A stretch of 64,000 nt of DNA from Amblyomma americanum. Lineage: Eukaryota > Arthropoda > Arachnida > Ixodida > Ixodidae. The notes beneath the pieces are model-generated. The model was not told where the DNA came from, did no database searches, and worked only from the letters and a program-made list of their open reading frames with translations. Position 1 is the stretch's first letter. Every line of letters starts with the position of its first letter. A program made the translations under genes and the position numbers. The DNA is taken from positions 154,986,599 through 155,050,598 of the forward strand of contig NC_135502.1 of NCBI RefSeq assembly GCF_052857255.1, read 5' to 3'. This document shows, one piece after another, positions 25,774 through 36,070 of the stretch.

Positions 25774-26395
25774 GGTGCTAGCCACCCACCACGGAGTCCA
25801 ACAAGGGGACGGGACAGGAACTAAAAAGCAAGTCCTGCCTACGCGAGCTGTACACCTCAACTATAACCAAATGTGACGCAACTCAGGGTAGTTCGTCACA
25901 CAAGGTTAACCTTCGCCGCCAGGAAAAAAGGAAAAGCCAAGAAGTGAGTAGGATGTAGGAGAGTTGTGAGAAAGAGATAGGAAAGTGGAAGATGGAAGGG
26001 AGGATAGGAAAAGGCGACTGCCGATTTCCCCCAGTCGGGCCAGGCCGGAGGTGCCGTCTACAAGAATCTGGGGCCAACGTGGTGTGTTGCCTCCGCCGAG
26101 GGGCCTTAAAGGTCCAAACGCTCGGCATCGGCTCAACCACCAGGATCCCCTTTTCCCCGGACAAGGCGATGCCACGCACGGCGAAGCGCGGGTGCTCGGG
26201 TCCGTGGTGATGCACTGTTCACCATCACCCCCTTGCGGGGATGTCCCTTCGGATGCTCGGGAACCAGTGGTGTCGCCACTCACCAACACCTGCAAGCTGC
26301 AGGTGCCCCCCCGTTGGGAGATGGAGTCGAGGAGTCAGCAAAGGAATGACAAAGGCAAAAAGGGAAATGAGAGAGAGAGAGAAAAAAAAAACTTA
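25774..26395 (-). other. GC-rich 5' leader region of the I-clade LINE
   Basis: This stretch is upstream of ORF1 on the minus strand and has no sustained coding signal despite overlapping open frames on both strands (25883-26413). It contains a purine-rich block GAGAGAGAGAGAAAAAAAAAA at about 26371-26392 on the plus strand, which may mark the element boundary or the tail of another insertion. I-type LINEs carry an internal promoter in their 5' leader; no specific promoter motif could be identified here. Confidence 0.4.
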
Positions 26396-27700
26396 ACTGA
26401 AATGCGCCGTTAGTGGTAGTTGTGCAAGTTACGGGGCGCCTCAGGCGCAACCACTGCCTGGCTCTTTCCAGTTCCCTTATTTGCAATCGATTCCGCAGTG
26501 GTTCACCTCATCACCTGCAGCTGTTCAGGGTGCACTGCACCAAATCCCTCGATTCCCAGCGCCCTCTGCACCGACGTCCGCGATTGACGTCGGTGCAGCC
26601 TTGGTGCCGCTTTGGTGCAAGAAACCGCGACACCAGCCTCCAAGGTGGTACAAAACAGAAGTGCACTTGCAGACGGATATCAGCAGACGATGCATGTTAC
26701 CATGGAAATACTAAACATGAATTAAGGGACGTTTTGGCTGTGGTCGACAGTTTCGGTGTCATTCTGCGAGAAAATGGCGCTAAAACTACGTGACAGCTGC
26801 AGGGATTTTTCTGTGTTTTGTGCTGTAGCTGCCATGCTAATTGCGACAGAACGTCAGTGTGGGTGCGAGTTCACACAAGACTTATAGCGCAACGACGGTG
26901 TGCGGGCTGTTGGCAAATTGCGGGCAGGACGAAAGCGAGCGTGTTTGCTACAACCGGAGCCGGTACCTGTCCCATGTCATGCAGGCGGATGCTGCTGATT
27001 TGACGCTGTTGGGCCATTCTGCTAACGCCGGGGCTAGCGCTAAGCGCCGCCCTTCGTTGCGTAGGCGTCGGAAAATATGCAGGGGCCTTGAATACAAGCG
27101 AGCCGAAAGTTCTTCGAGCGTCTCTTTGAGTGTATGAAAAGCTTCGTGCATTTGCATTTGAAATAGCTTGCGACCACGCTTTTGTAGCACTTCGGAATTC
27201 GACTGCCGTCGGTTCAAGCACGTGAGTTGCCGCATGACAGCACGTAGTCGGTTTCCTCGTATGCACGATGGGAAGAGTAGAACTACTCCATAACAAGAAC
27301 TATGAGATGTCGTCGTCGTCGTCGACAAAGGCCAACTCCATAGCCGACTCAAGACTCGTAAGGCACTCAAGCACCGCACACAAAAAATACACGCGAGAGC
27401 TCGACACCTCCACGGCTAGCAGACGACAAAACCTGCCTGCGCGCGCTCCATTGAATATTGTCGCACAGATGAGGTATGGCGCTGCTGACGCGCTGCACCT
27501 GCACCATGGAACTGGTTCTGCACCACACTGGCACCAGCGGCACTTTTTCAGAATTGGTGATAGAGACCGCTTGGGATCCGGCAAGTGCGAACGCGCTTCG
27601 TATCGGCTCTGTACAAGCACGGCGATTTCGTCCGAATTTCGACCCATGCAGTGCCCATCTCTTAACTGCACCGTTAGTAGTGGTGAGCGCTACCATCTGC
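26396..27700. other. Unassigned GC-rich block between the two LINEs
   Basis: About 1.3 kb that I cannot place. It has overlapping open frames on both strands (for example 26871-27296 and 26948-27379 minus, 141 and 143 codons; 27268-28107 plus, 279 codons, which runs on into LINE 2). None has a recognisable domain. A GTC trinucleotide run lies at about 27309-27326 and a perfect hairpin at 26566-26598. The block could be left-over Tigger 5' sequence or another transposon inserted in the nest. Confidence 0.4.
26566..26598. repeat. 13-bp perfect inverted repeat
   Basis: CTGCACCGACGTC (26566-26578) and its reverse complement (26586-26598) flank a 7-base loop. The stem is GC-rich and perfect, unlike the decayed surroundings. 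Confidence 0.85.
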
Positions 27701-27837
27701 TCAAATTTGGTGGCCGTCGGTTCCCCCAAAGTGGGCCCACTGGCCGAAAACCGCCCTTTACCGATCAGCTGCCGCACTATGCCTCGCGCCACTTTGCGCT
27801 AAGCCTAAGCCACTTCGACCTCCCCTATATCGACAGT

Positions 27838-29990
27838 ATGGAGGTCCAAGTGATCGGAGAGACCATTAACCTAAAGCACTATGATCCCAGAGACTGCACC
27901 CATACCCTGAGTTTTACCCGCCCGTCAGAAAGGAGCACTGGAAATCCAGTACCAGGCGAACGCCACCACCGGCTCACGACCTGCAGATTCCGTACAGCAA
28001 GCGTCCCAGCTGCGCGCGACGCGTCTCCCGGCGCAAAGGTAGCAACGCCAGCCGTGGATGCCCGAGGATGCCTACGAGATAGTGTTTCGTTCAAGCGGGG
28101 AACTTAACTTAAACGACCTTCAACCGCGCCAGCTTCGCCTGGCCCTGAAAACTGCAGCCAAGGACCTCCAAGCTCCAGACGCCACCAACTTGCGTATCCA
28201 CCCCCTTGCGTATACACTAGTAAACGCGCCATGTGCTTTTTAATTTTATTTTTTGTTTGATGTACCCTGGGTCCCTTTTTTAGATTTATTTCGGTGTTCC
28301 TGTGCCAACTTTACATTTACTTACCCTTATGTCAACAGTTTTGTATTATACTGAAGTGTATCCAATTTTTTACTGATGATGTATAGTGCCTTGTTCACTT
28401 GTCTTTATTTGTCTCCTTTTTAATTTGTGGTTGATGTTTTGCCGCCCCCCTTACACAATGCCCTACGGGCCTCTAAGGTAGTTAAAATAAATAAACCACA
28501 CCTGCACGGTGAATACCCCGCATCAAGCCGAAGCGCTACACCTGGTCGCCATGAAACAAATCTCAATTCCAACCCAAGCCTACACCATCACCGCCTACAA
28601 CGCCCCCGCCCGGATGGTACAGTAAGAGGAGTAATCACTAACGCCTGCTGGGAAGAAATCCCAGCACAGATTCTGGAAGACCTGATCACGGGCAACCCTG
28701 GCGTCCCCATCATTGATGCACACCGCATGGGACAGACCCCTCGATCGTCCTTACCTTTCGGGCGGGTCTGGTGTCCCGAACCATCTACTACGGAGGCGGA
28801 CGCTACAGCTGCACTTTATATAAAGGACACCTGGACGCTTGCACAAACTGTGAAAAAGCAGGACATCGCGCGGATGTGTGTACCCTTCAGCGCACGCACA
28901 ACTGTTCAAGATGCGGTATCCCGCACCCTCGAGAGGACACCCTGACATGCACCCCAGTGTGCATACTCTGTGGAGGCGCCCACATGACGGGACTAAAGGT
29001 TGCAGAGCGAGGGAACGCCGCTGGCAGCCCGCTTCACAGCAACAGCACATCTCCCGCACACCGGAGCCAGACGCAGACCGCGCCACTGTTCGTCGCTCCA
29101 GCAAGTCTCACTCATCGTCTCGTCGCCGCCAGGACCAACATCCCCCACTTTCCTGGGCAGACAGAGTAGCAGGCAACAGACTCAAAGCTACCAGCAAGCC
29201 CTCACCCCCCCCCCCCCACCCACACAGGTGGACCACCGTGACCGGGAGCTCCAGGCCCTGCGAGAGGAGCTGAGTCGTCTTACCTCACTCATCAAGACCC
29301 CCACCTCCACCCCTCTACCGCTTCCGCTAATAGTCCCTCCCACGCAACCCACGCTGCTACCTCAAACAGTCCCTGAAAACATGAAACAATCGGACTCCAA
29401 AACCCCCACCTCACCCCCACGCAAGAAAAAATGCACAACAGAGTAACCATCCGTCACCAAGGCCGACCTTCAATACCTAGAGGCCCGCATGGACGCTAAG
29501 CTCGCCGAAATGAATGCGCGTCTAGAGGCAAAATTCAATCACTTCATCGACCACCTGTCCCAACGCTTCGAGCAACAAATTGAAGTGGCAATTACGCGCA
29601 TGGTGCGCACCCTTGAGATGAGCCTTGCACGACACCCGCCTCCGAACAATAGAGCAAGCCCTTCCCTCGCTGCACCTGCCCAATCCCCCTCATCAATCCC
29701 GCTCACCTACCCCACAGAACCCCCTACTCATACCACCTACCCTCACCCCACCGAAGCTAGAATTTGGCGGGGCGACCACCTAATTCCTTATCAATTCTGC
29801 AATGGAACTGCCGCCACTTCCGGGGCAAGCGCGCACCACTCCAACTCCTCGTACTTACACTTCCCACGCCCCACATCCTCCACCTTCAGTACACACATGC
29901 CCCTGCCAGACTTGGCATCTAAACATCCGCTGACTCGGACGCAACGAATACACCCAGGGCTTCCACAGTCACACATAGCTCCATTGCACA
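27838..29990 (+). pseudogene. LINE 2 ORF1: zinc-knuckle protein, interrupted
   Basis: The start is probably the ATG at 27838 (MEVQVIGETINLKHYDPRDC). After frame changes the chain reads DAYEIVFRSSGELNLNDLQP (about 28063), LRIHPLAYTLVN, then is interrupted at about 28230-28495 by a foreign LINE 3' end. It resumes with VNTPHQAEALHLVAMKQI, TVRGVITNACWEEIPAQILE and zinc knuckles CTNCEKAGHRADVC, CSRCGIPHP and CILCGGAHMTG (about 28840-29000). A Pro/Ser/Arg-rich stretch and a short helical segment (DAKLAEMNARLEAKFNHFID, about 29490-29550) follow. It is an RNA-binding ORF1 of a non-LTR element, non-functional because of the insertion and several indels. Confidence 0.72.
28230..28495 (+). mobile_element. 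3' end of a CR1/L2-like LINE inserted in LINE 2 ORF1
   Basis: A T-rich, non-coding stretch breaks the ORF1 frame and ends CCTACGGGCCTCTAAGGTAG then TTAAAATAAATAAA. The same 3' signature (GGGGCCTTTGAGGTAGTAAT then AAATAAATAAATAA) ends the RT-coding copy at 48.67-50.47 kb, so both are 3' ends of one family. Only about 265 bases are present, consistent with strong 5' truncation during target-primed reverse transcription. ORF1 reading resumes immediately after it. Confidence 0.7.
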
Positions 29991-29999
29991 GCAAACGCA

Positions 30000-32966
30000 T
30001 CAGATAACCTCCGAGACGCCCTGCGTGATCACAGAATCCTTGCCAGATGCACACTTCACACCATCTATTTTTATTGCAATTATATACCACACACGTTCTC
30101 ATCCGATGGCTTCATTGGAAAGGCTACTGCGCGATCTCCATCGTATTGGAGGCAAGCATCCATTGATTATCGGAGGGGGACTTAAGCAGTCAGCATATTG
30201 ACGGGGGCTACCGCACCACCACGGGACGAGGAAGGCGACTCTGGTCCTTGGTGCAAGAGCTCCGCCTCACAATACACAAAAACTTTAACACTCCCACGAG
30301 AATTGGCAACAGTGTCAGTGGGGACATGAGCCCGGACTTGACACTGAGCCGCAACCTTGCGGGTATTACGTAGAACACAACACATCACACATTAGGAAGC
30401 GACCATTATATCCTCTCTGTTACAGCACCTTACAAAAAACAACCCATCACCTAACACACAAACTCACCGACTGGTATGCGGTCCGCGCCTCACGGGCGGC
30501 CCTTCCTGACGCTCCCATTAGACATCGACCAGTGGGTGGTATCACTCATGAAGGATGTCTCTGCACACACTCGAACCCTTGGCACCACAACAGATACGCC
30601 CACTCTAGACACTCCCGTGTCCATCCTATGGGAGGCCCACCATAGCATCCTAGAGCACTGGAAAGGGCAAAATCTCAATCACACCCTTAAAAAGCGGCTA
30701 GCCGCATTGCAAACACAAATTATTGAGCACTCTGGCACTCTGAAGAGCTCTGCCGATCCAACTGGGGACAGATTCGCGACAGTTTGGCTGGCAATCTGTC
30801 CTCTAAACGCAGTTGGCAACTCCTCCGTCACTTAAATGACACCACGCAATCCAATACAGCCACACAACACCACGTCACATGCCTTACACAGGACCGACCT
30901 TTCCCCCGACGCAATAACCGATATACTTAGGCACACACATACAACTCCCGGTACCTCAAACACCCTGCCCCCTATGCCGGCACCCCGAATGCCAATCTCG
31001 ACCAGGAGATTACGGAAGCAGAATTCAGAGCGGCCCTCCTGACTCTCCGCTCTAGCTCCACTCCAGGAGTTGACCGTATATCAAATAGCATGCTCCGCAA
31101 TTTGGGCGACCAGTCGACTGCCCAGATCACGGGGTACATCAACACATGCTGGCAGGAGGGCACCCTTCCACAATCCTGGCGTGACGCCAAAATCTTATTT
31201 ATACTGAAGCCCCACAAATCACTTACACCTGAAAATCTTCGTTTCTTCTCACTAACATCATGCCTGGGCAAGCTTTCGAAGCATGTCGCACTCGCCCGAC
31301 TCACCCGACGCATGACGGAGCAAGACCTCTACCCGCACAGCATGGTGGGCTTCCGTCCCCGCCTGTCGGCACAGGACGGCATGCTCCAGCTCACACAGAA
31401 TATTTTGACCCCTCATACCGTGCCACACAAAAGCTGTCCTCGCCTCGGATCTCTCCAAGGCCTTTGATCGCCTAGACTATCAAGCGGTCATGGCGACACT
31501 CTCCCCCTTGAACATAGGTGAACGTATGTACACCTAGATTCAAACATTCCTTAATAACCGCACGGCCGCAATTCACTTCGGTCTCCACACAACCCGCTCG
31601 TACACCTTTAGAGGGGTTGGCACCCCCAGGGATCATTCCTCTCCCTTTCCTCTTCAACTTCACACATATCCCCCTTGCCCGCTAACTACAAACTATTCTC
31701 ACCTTCCGCACACACTCTATAATGATGATATCACTCTATGGACCACCCATGGCAGTGATGGAGACATAGAGACTACTCTGCAGTCCGCAACTACCCTCAC
31801 CCAAACACATGCGTGGGGTATCGGACTCTCATGGCCTCCGGAGAAGTCACAGCTCCTCATACTGCGCCCCAGAACCCGAAACTGGACCCCAGCCCCCATA
31901 ACCGCGACACTGGAAAACCGGTACATCCCGCAGGTACACGTTCTCTATGTACTCAGCCTGCACATCCAGAACGGGAAAAACACTCTCACCATCCATGAAC
32001 TCAAGCCGACGGCGGTGTCGATATCCACCTAATCCGCCGAGTTTCTGGACACCACCGGGACAGGAAGGAGCATGACCTATGTCCTCTCATTCATGCCTTC
32101 GTCTCAGCCGCTTTCTCTTCACGCTCGCCTACTTGAAACTCCAGGGCACAGAAAGCTCCAACCTGGATTCCATGATCCGAATAGCATTTAAGACACCTCT
32201 ACACCTACCCTTTAAATACCTCAACCGAAAATCTCCAGCTAGGCCTACGCAACACGATAGGTGAGCTTATCGAGGCCCACTGACAGACACAATACATACG
32301 TCTCGCGACAACCACCACCGGCAGACACATCCTACACACCGTCGGTATTAAGATACCAGCCACGGATCCCATACAGCTTCAGGTCCCGCACCATATTCAC
32401 CGCAAGCTAATTATTAAACCTCTCTCCAAAAACATGCACCCCACCTACCACGAACCCAACTGCAGAGCTCGCGCACGAACCCCGCTTTACAACCGATTGC
32501 CAAAATTCACATATCCCCCACTGCCACTTTGGAAGAGCCTGAAGAGGCCGCTATTGCCCTAACCATCACGCGCTCGGAGGCCCGGTTTATACTATCTGAC
32601 TCTAAAACTGCCATACTAAATTTCGCACCCGCGAGGGATCACGTCCCTGCAATTCGCATACTGGATTCCCTCGCCGCACACCCGCCCCGCCACATGGAGC
32701 TGATATGGGTGCCTGCCCTCTCCGGCAATCGCGGAAACGAGGCTGCCAACGCTTTAGCCCGAGGTTATCTCAACCGCTCAACGGCGGCCTTCAATCTGGG
32801 GTTCTCACGGGAGCGCAAGCATTCCTTCAGTGAACTGATGCAGGCCTGCAAAGCCGATCGTCGGCTCTACCCCCACCTCATACCTCCCAAGACAATTATC
32901 ACCAGAAACTTTGGAGCGGCTTCAGACACGCACCTTACATTCCCCTTATATATGCTCGCGCTATGA
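30000..32966 (+). pseudogene. LINE 2 ORF2: endonuclease remnant, reverse transcriptase, RNase H
   Basis: The endonuclease N-terminus is missing or unreadable. Its later half reads LERLLRDLHRIGGKHPLIIG (about 30115), with the usual GDFNA degraded, then GRGRRLWSLVQELRLTIHKN and LGSDHYILS (about 30390). The RT follows: SSTPGVDRISNSMLRNLGD (about 31050), CWQEGTLPQSWRDAKILFI, LALDLSKAFDRLDYQAVMA (motif A, about 31435) and LYNDDITLW at about 31715 (YxDD box as YNDD). RNase H is seen as FILSDSKTAIL near 32590 and LIWVPALSGNRGNEAANALA near 32700. Many frame changes and stops show it is inactive. Confidence 0.8.
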
Positions 32967-33231
32967 CCAAGTCCACACAAACCCCTTCAGTACCTTCTGC
33001 CACCCCCCCCCCAAAGCCATTCTCGATCATATCCTTTTACTCTGCCCACTTGGGAGGCTTGGGAGACCCTAGTGCGTTCTGAGGACCCGGCAAGCAATCA
33101 ATCGTCACAGGCCGGGCTGCCAGCGTCATGAGCCTCCGGGACATGAACGTTTGAGTGCAGTGGGGCCGTACGGGAGCCCAAGGACTTGCGCGTCCTAAAC
33201 TCCCCTGTGTCTAATAAAGTTTCCACCACCA

Positions 33232-33603
33232 CCAAAATTTTTAAGGAGTTGTGCCATGAACCAGCACTGAATTGAATGCAGCTCTTGTCTACCTCACCAG
33301 TGAGGATGCGCCGCCCTCACTTATGGACGGTTTGACCGGTTTTCTCTCTTTGCCTAGGAGGCATGGCTTGCAAACGTCGCCACTCAATTCCGTGCTGTGC
33401 AACCAGACATGCGATTGTCTTTGTGAAAGCACTCCTTAAAGGCGCCAGTACCGCGTTCGAAATATCGAACGGCCTGCAAAACGGGAGAACAATATAGTAT
33501 GCAACCAACTATAATTTTACATAATATATTAAGGTGGTAGTCTTTCTGTTCGATATAGGCAGTAATTCGAAAAATGCTGGTTCGATATATCCAGGTTCGA
33601 CTG
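33232..33603 (-). other. Right-hand remainder of the Tigger element
   Basis: About 370 bases between the 3' end of the second LINE and the right terminal repeat, expected to be the 5' untranslated end of the transposon. It contains GTTCGAAATATCGAAC (about 33453-33468), which echoes the terminal repeat sequence. No coding sequence is visible. Confidence 0.6.
33578..33603. repeat. Right terminal inverted repeat of the Tigger element
   Basis: GGTTCGATATATCCAGGTTC, followed by GACTG and then TA at 33604-33605. It is the inverted partner of the left end at 18685. A second GTTCGAAATATCGAAC palindrome near 33454 may be a subterminal site. Confidence 0.85.
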
Positions 33604-33605
33604 TA

Positions 33606-35894
33606 GTTTATTATTGGCAGAAAAATAGAAGTAGTAACGATAAAGCATGCAATGTAGCTGAGCATTGTTTTAACCGCCTGAGAGAGAAAAATATCTTTAG
33701 GATAACCCAGTATTGAACATTTATAGCTGGGCATTTCTTCACGAACCTGTCTAAAACATAAGCGCATGATTTGCCGTAAGAGAGTCTCGTTTACATGGGG
33801 TACCTGCTATGGCAGTAGTGCACATTCAGGCTGGAATGAATTGCAAAGAGCGCCTATGAAGAATACAAAACATTTAACCTGTTTACTTTCAGCTTGAGTA
33901 TGCAGCTAGCCTGGTTCCTGTTACAGGTTAGGAGATCTACCTAAGTACGCATATATAAACTCTTTCGTAGTAAATGCCCCGCTGCAAAGTAGAAAAGTAC
34001 AGCGCATGTATGTTCGCATTTCGTTCGTTCCAGCCAACTTTAAATGCAGAGCGTGTCTCTAATGCATATCATTATCAGTGAAGGCTGTCCTATCCAATAC
34101 CAAGGGGATATGTTAAACCTCAAAGAACTCCTTGAAGGCAGGAGTCTGGAAACAAGCCTCTAGACACTCTGAAGGATGCAGATTTAATGTCTAGCACGGC
34201 ATATAAATTCTTCTGCATTAATAGCGGGCATGTAAGGTCACTACAAAGTGCTCCTGAATTTCATCAAGTAAAGCTTGCTTGGGAGAACGCAAAAAATGGT
34301 AAAGTGCAATCTATAGCAACAATATTGCATAAACTGTAAGCAAGGTCAAAAAGAAGGCAATGTTCGGGAACCACCTTCAGACATTCAAGAATAAAATGAT
34401 GAGGCATGCTGATGGGGCTACTTGAACAATAGAAAATAGCGACTTTTGCTTAATTAAAATGAACGCTTTTCTGACCAAGCAATGAAATAGAGCTTTAGCT
34501 CATAAAGCTTCTCATCATTCTTGTTAATAAAAAGGAATTTAAACGATGGAATGCAAGACTCCCTGCACAATAGCATTCTCCTCACACTTCGTTAGACAAG
34601 CCAAGGGTTTAGCAGCATGTACTTGTGCATGTGTTCATTTTGCAGCATCATTCAGTTGAAGCGACACAAAATATTTACTTCCACATTAACCCGTGTACGT
34701 AACATCATCACAAAAAATATCTTTTACACTCGACAGAACTACAGCACAACAGTGGCGTGATCGACACACGACAGACTCCGGTGGCACACTGAGAGCATGA
34801 TCTGAAATCAGGTACTACAGACCTGTGGCGCTATAGCGGCTGAATGGTAGTGTTTAGTTGCCGCCTAAATGCTCTCGTGTGCGACAGGCGGGAGCGCTCC
34901 ACTACGAAGCAGCAGTTCACGTTTGCCACTATTCTTCTAATCAAAAATGCCCCTCATCGCGACTTCTTCCAAACTTTTTTGCTCCCACTAGAACGAAGCA
35001 AATACACGGGGGGCTCGAATGTGAAAGACGCGACATGTTATGCTATCATGTCATCATCTTAATGTAAACGATGCATGTGCTCTGTTCCGGACCGCCAATA
35101 AACCTAGAGAAGGCAAAGATGCTTATGAATAAACAACAAAGCACGAAGCTCTCAAATTTCAGTGAACATTAGAAGTGGCGCAACCATCTTACCTAGCCAA
35201 TAATTCGAAGCTAAGCAGTGGAACAAAATATATCACGGCCAGGATTGAGCAAACAGAAAATCTTGGAGGAAACCTAAAAGCCGCAACAAGCAATGAGAGC
35301 ATACAGGATCGAAATATAAGCAGTGGGAGACAGTCAAGAAGTGAGCTTCGATTTGCTGACGGTGCTGTTAAGTATTTACGACGATAAATTGCAGTGTATC
35401 TTTAAAGACCTGAGCAGAGAAAAATTGCAGGCATAAAAAGAGTAATTACAAACCACAAGTGAAGTCCAATAGTCTCCAAAAGAACAACAGCCTATGATGA
35501 GTAAGTGAACATTAGACGTTGTAAGGAAGCTCTACGTAAGCCAAGTAGATTTCCAGAGCTAGACCATAAGAAAGAAAATACCAGGAAATTCAGAATTGAC
35601 TGCAATCAACTCGGTAGGCATTCCTGTGGTTAGAAGCAGCCTAGTGATTTTGCTCACAAGAAAACCCACATATAGGAACGTGAAGGCAAGCAAAGGGTTT
35701 GAGATTAAATTCTGGATGATTAGTAGGCCACAGAAATGAAAATGTTCGCAGTAACACTGGACTGTGCCAACACTGATTTCAGAGCAAGCCTGAGTTGTCA
35801 ATATTCTGGCAGAAATAAAAGAAGAAAATGAACCTGACCAGGGCATACGATACAGAGAATGAATCACCAATGTTCTCTTGAGGCAAGAGAATGA
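33606..35894. other. No recognisable gene
   Basis: AT-rich flank of the transposon nest with only short, motif-free open frames. Confidence 0.4.
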
Positions 35895-36070
35895 ATTTGA
35901 TGATGGATTTTAATGGCACAAGGGCATCTGTGGCCAAAGAGTGCCGTAGAACAAATTATTTCATCTACTCAAGCTGAGGTAAGAGACCTATTTCCCAAGC
36001 ATTTCATTCCAGATATGCCGTAATGAAATCAGCTTGTATACATTGTATCACAACAAAATTAATTTAAATC
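35895..36070 (-). mobile_element. 3' end of a LINE or SINE with terminal hairpin (copy 2)
   Basis: On the minus strand the hairpin GGCAC/GTGCC (35915-35919 with 35941-35945) is followed by ATTAAAATCCATCATCA. The body (ATTTCCCAAGCATTTCATTC at about 35991, then AGCTTGTATACATTGTATCA) matches the copy at 12740-12940. The stem bases differ from that copy but still pair. No coding sequence. Confidence 0.6.

Larger units (their letters stand above)
20490..26395 (-). mobile_element. I-clade non-LTR retrotransposon (LINE), nearly full length, decayed
   Basis: On the minus strand the element runs from a GC-rich 5' leader (about 26395-25774) through a CCHC-type ORF1 and an ORF2 with endonuclease, reverse transcriptase, RNase H and a C-terminal CCHC-like zinc motif. 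It ends in a hairpin (20509-20541) followed by ATAAAACCCAACAACACAAC. A CAA-rich tail is typical of I-type elements. The RNase H after the RT places it in the I superclade. It sits inside the Tigger element. The target-site duplication was not settled: GGTGGAGTCAAGGA at 20476 resembles GATGGAGTCGAGGA near 26321, but that copy lies slightly inside the presumed 5' end. Confidence 0.82.
27700..33231 (+). mobile_element. Second LINE (RNase H-bearing, I/R1-like), decayed, plus strand
   Basis: A plus-strand LINE with ORF1 (from about 27838), ORF2 (about 30000-32966) and a 3' end reading CTAATAAAGTTTCCACCACC followed by ACCAAAATTTTT near 33231. The polyadenylation-like AATAAA and a short ACC repeat replace a poly(A) tail. 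ORF2 has endonuclease, RT and RNase H remnants. The codon usage and base content are strikingly CCC/ACC-rich compared with the first LINE, so the two are different families. The 5' boundary is uncertain, somewhere between 27650 and 27838. It lies next to the first LINE inside the Tigger element. Confidence 0.75.
18685..33603 (-). mobile_element. Tigger/pogo-type DNA transposon, split by nested LINEs
   Basis: The left end begins CAGTGGAACCCGGATATACC at 18685 with TA at 18683-18684. The right end reads, on the minus strand from 33603, CAGTCGAACCTGGATATATC with TA at 33604-33605. These ends are about 87% identical over the first 23 bases and the flanking TA is the target duplication expected for Tc1/mariner-pogo elements. 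The transposase reads on the minus strand (18.85-20.37 kb) next to the left end. Everything from about 20.49 to 33.23 kb is later insertion, so the original element was roughly 2.2 kb, or about 3.5 kb if the unassigned block at 26.4-27.7 kb belongs to it. Gene decay shows it is inactive. Confidence 0.85.

Noticed and set aside
25985..26413. Open frames of 129-142 codons on both strands in the LINE 5' leader
   Set aside because: High GC content gives few stops; neither strand shows a motif, and the region is upstream of ORF1.
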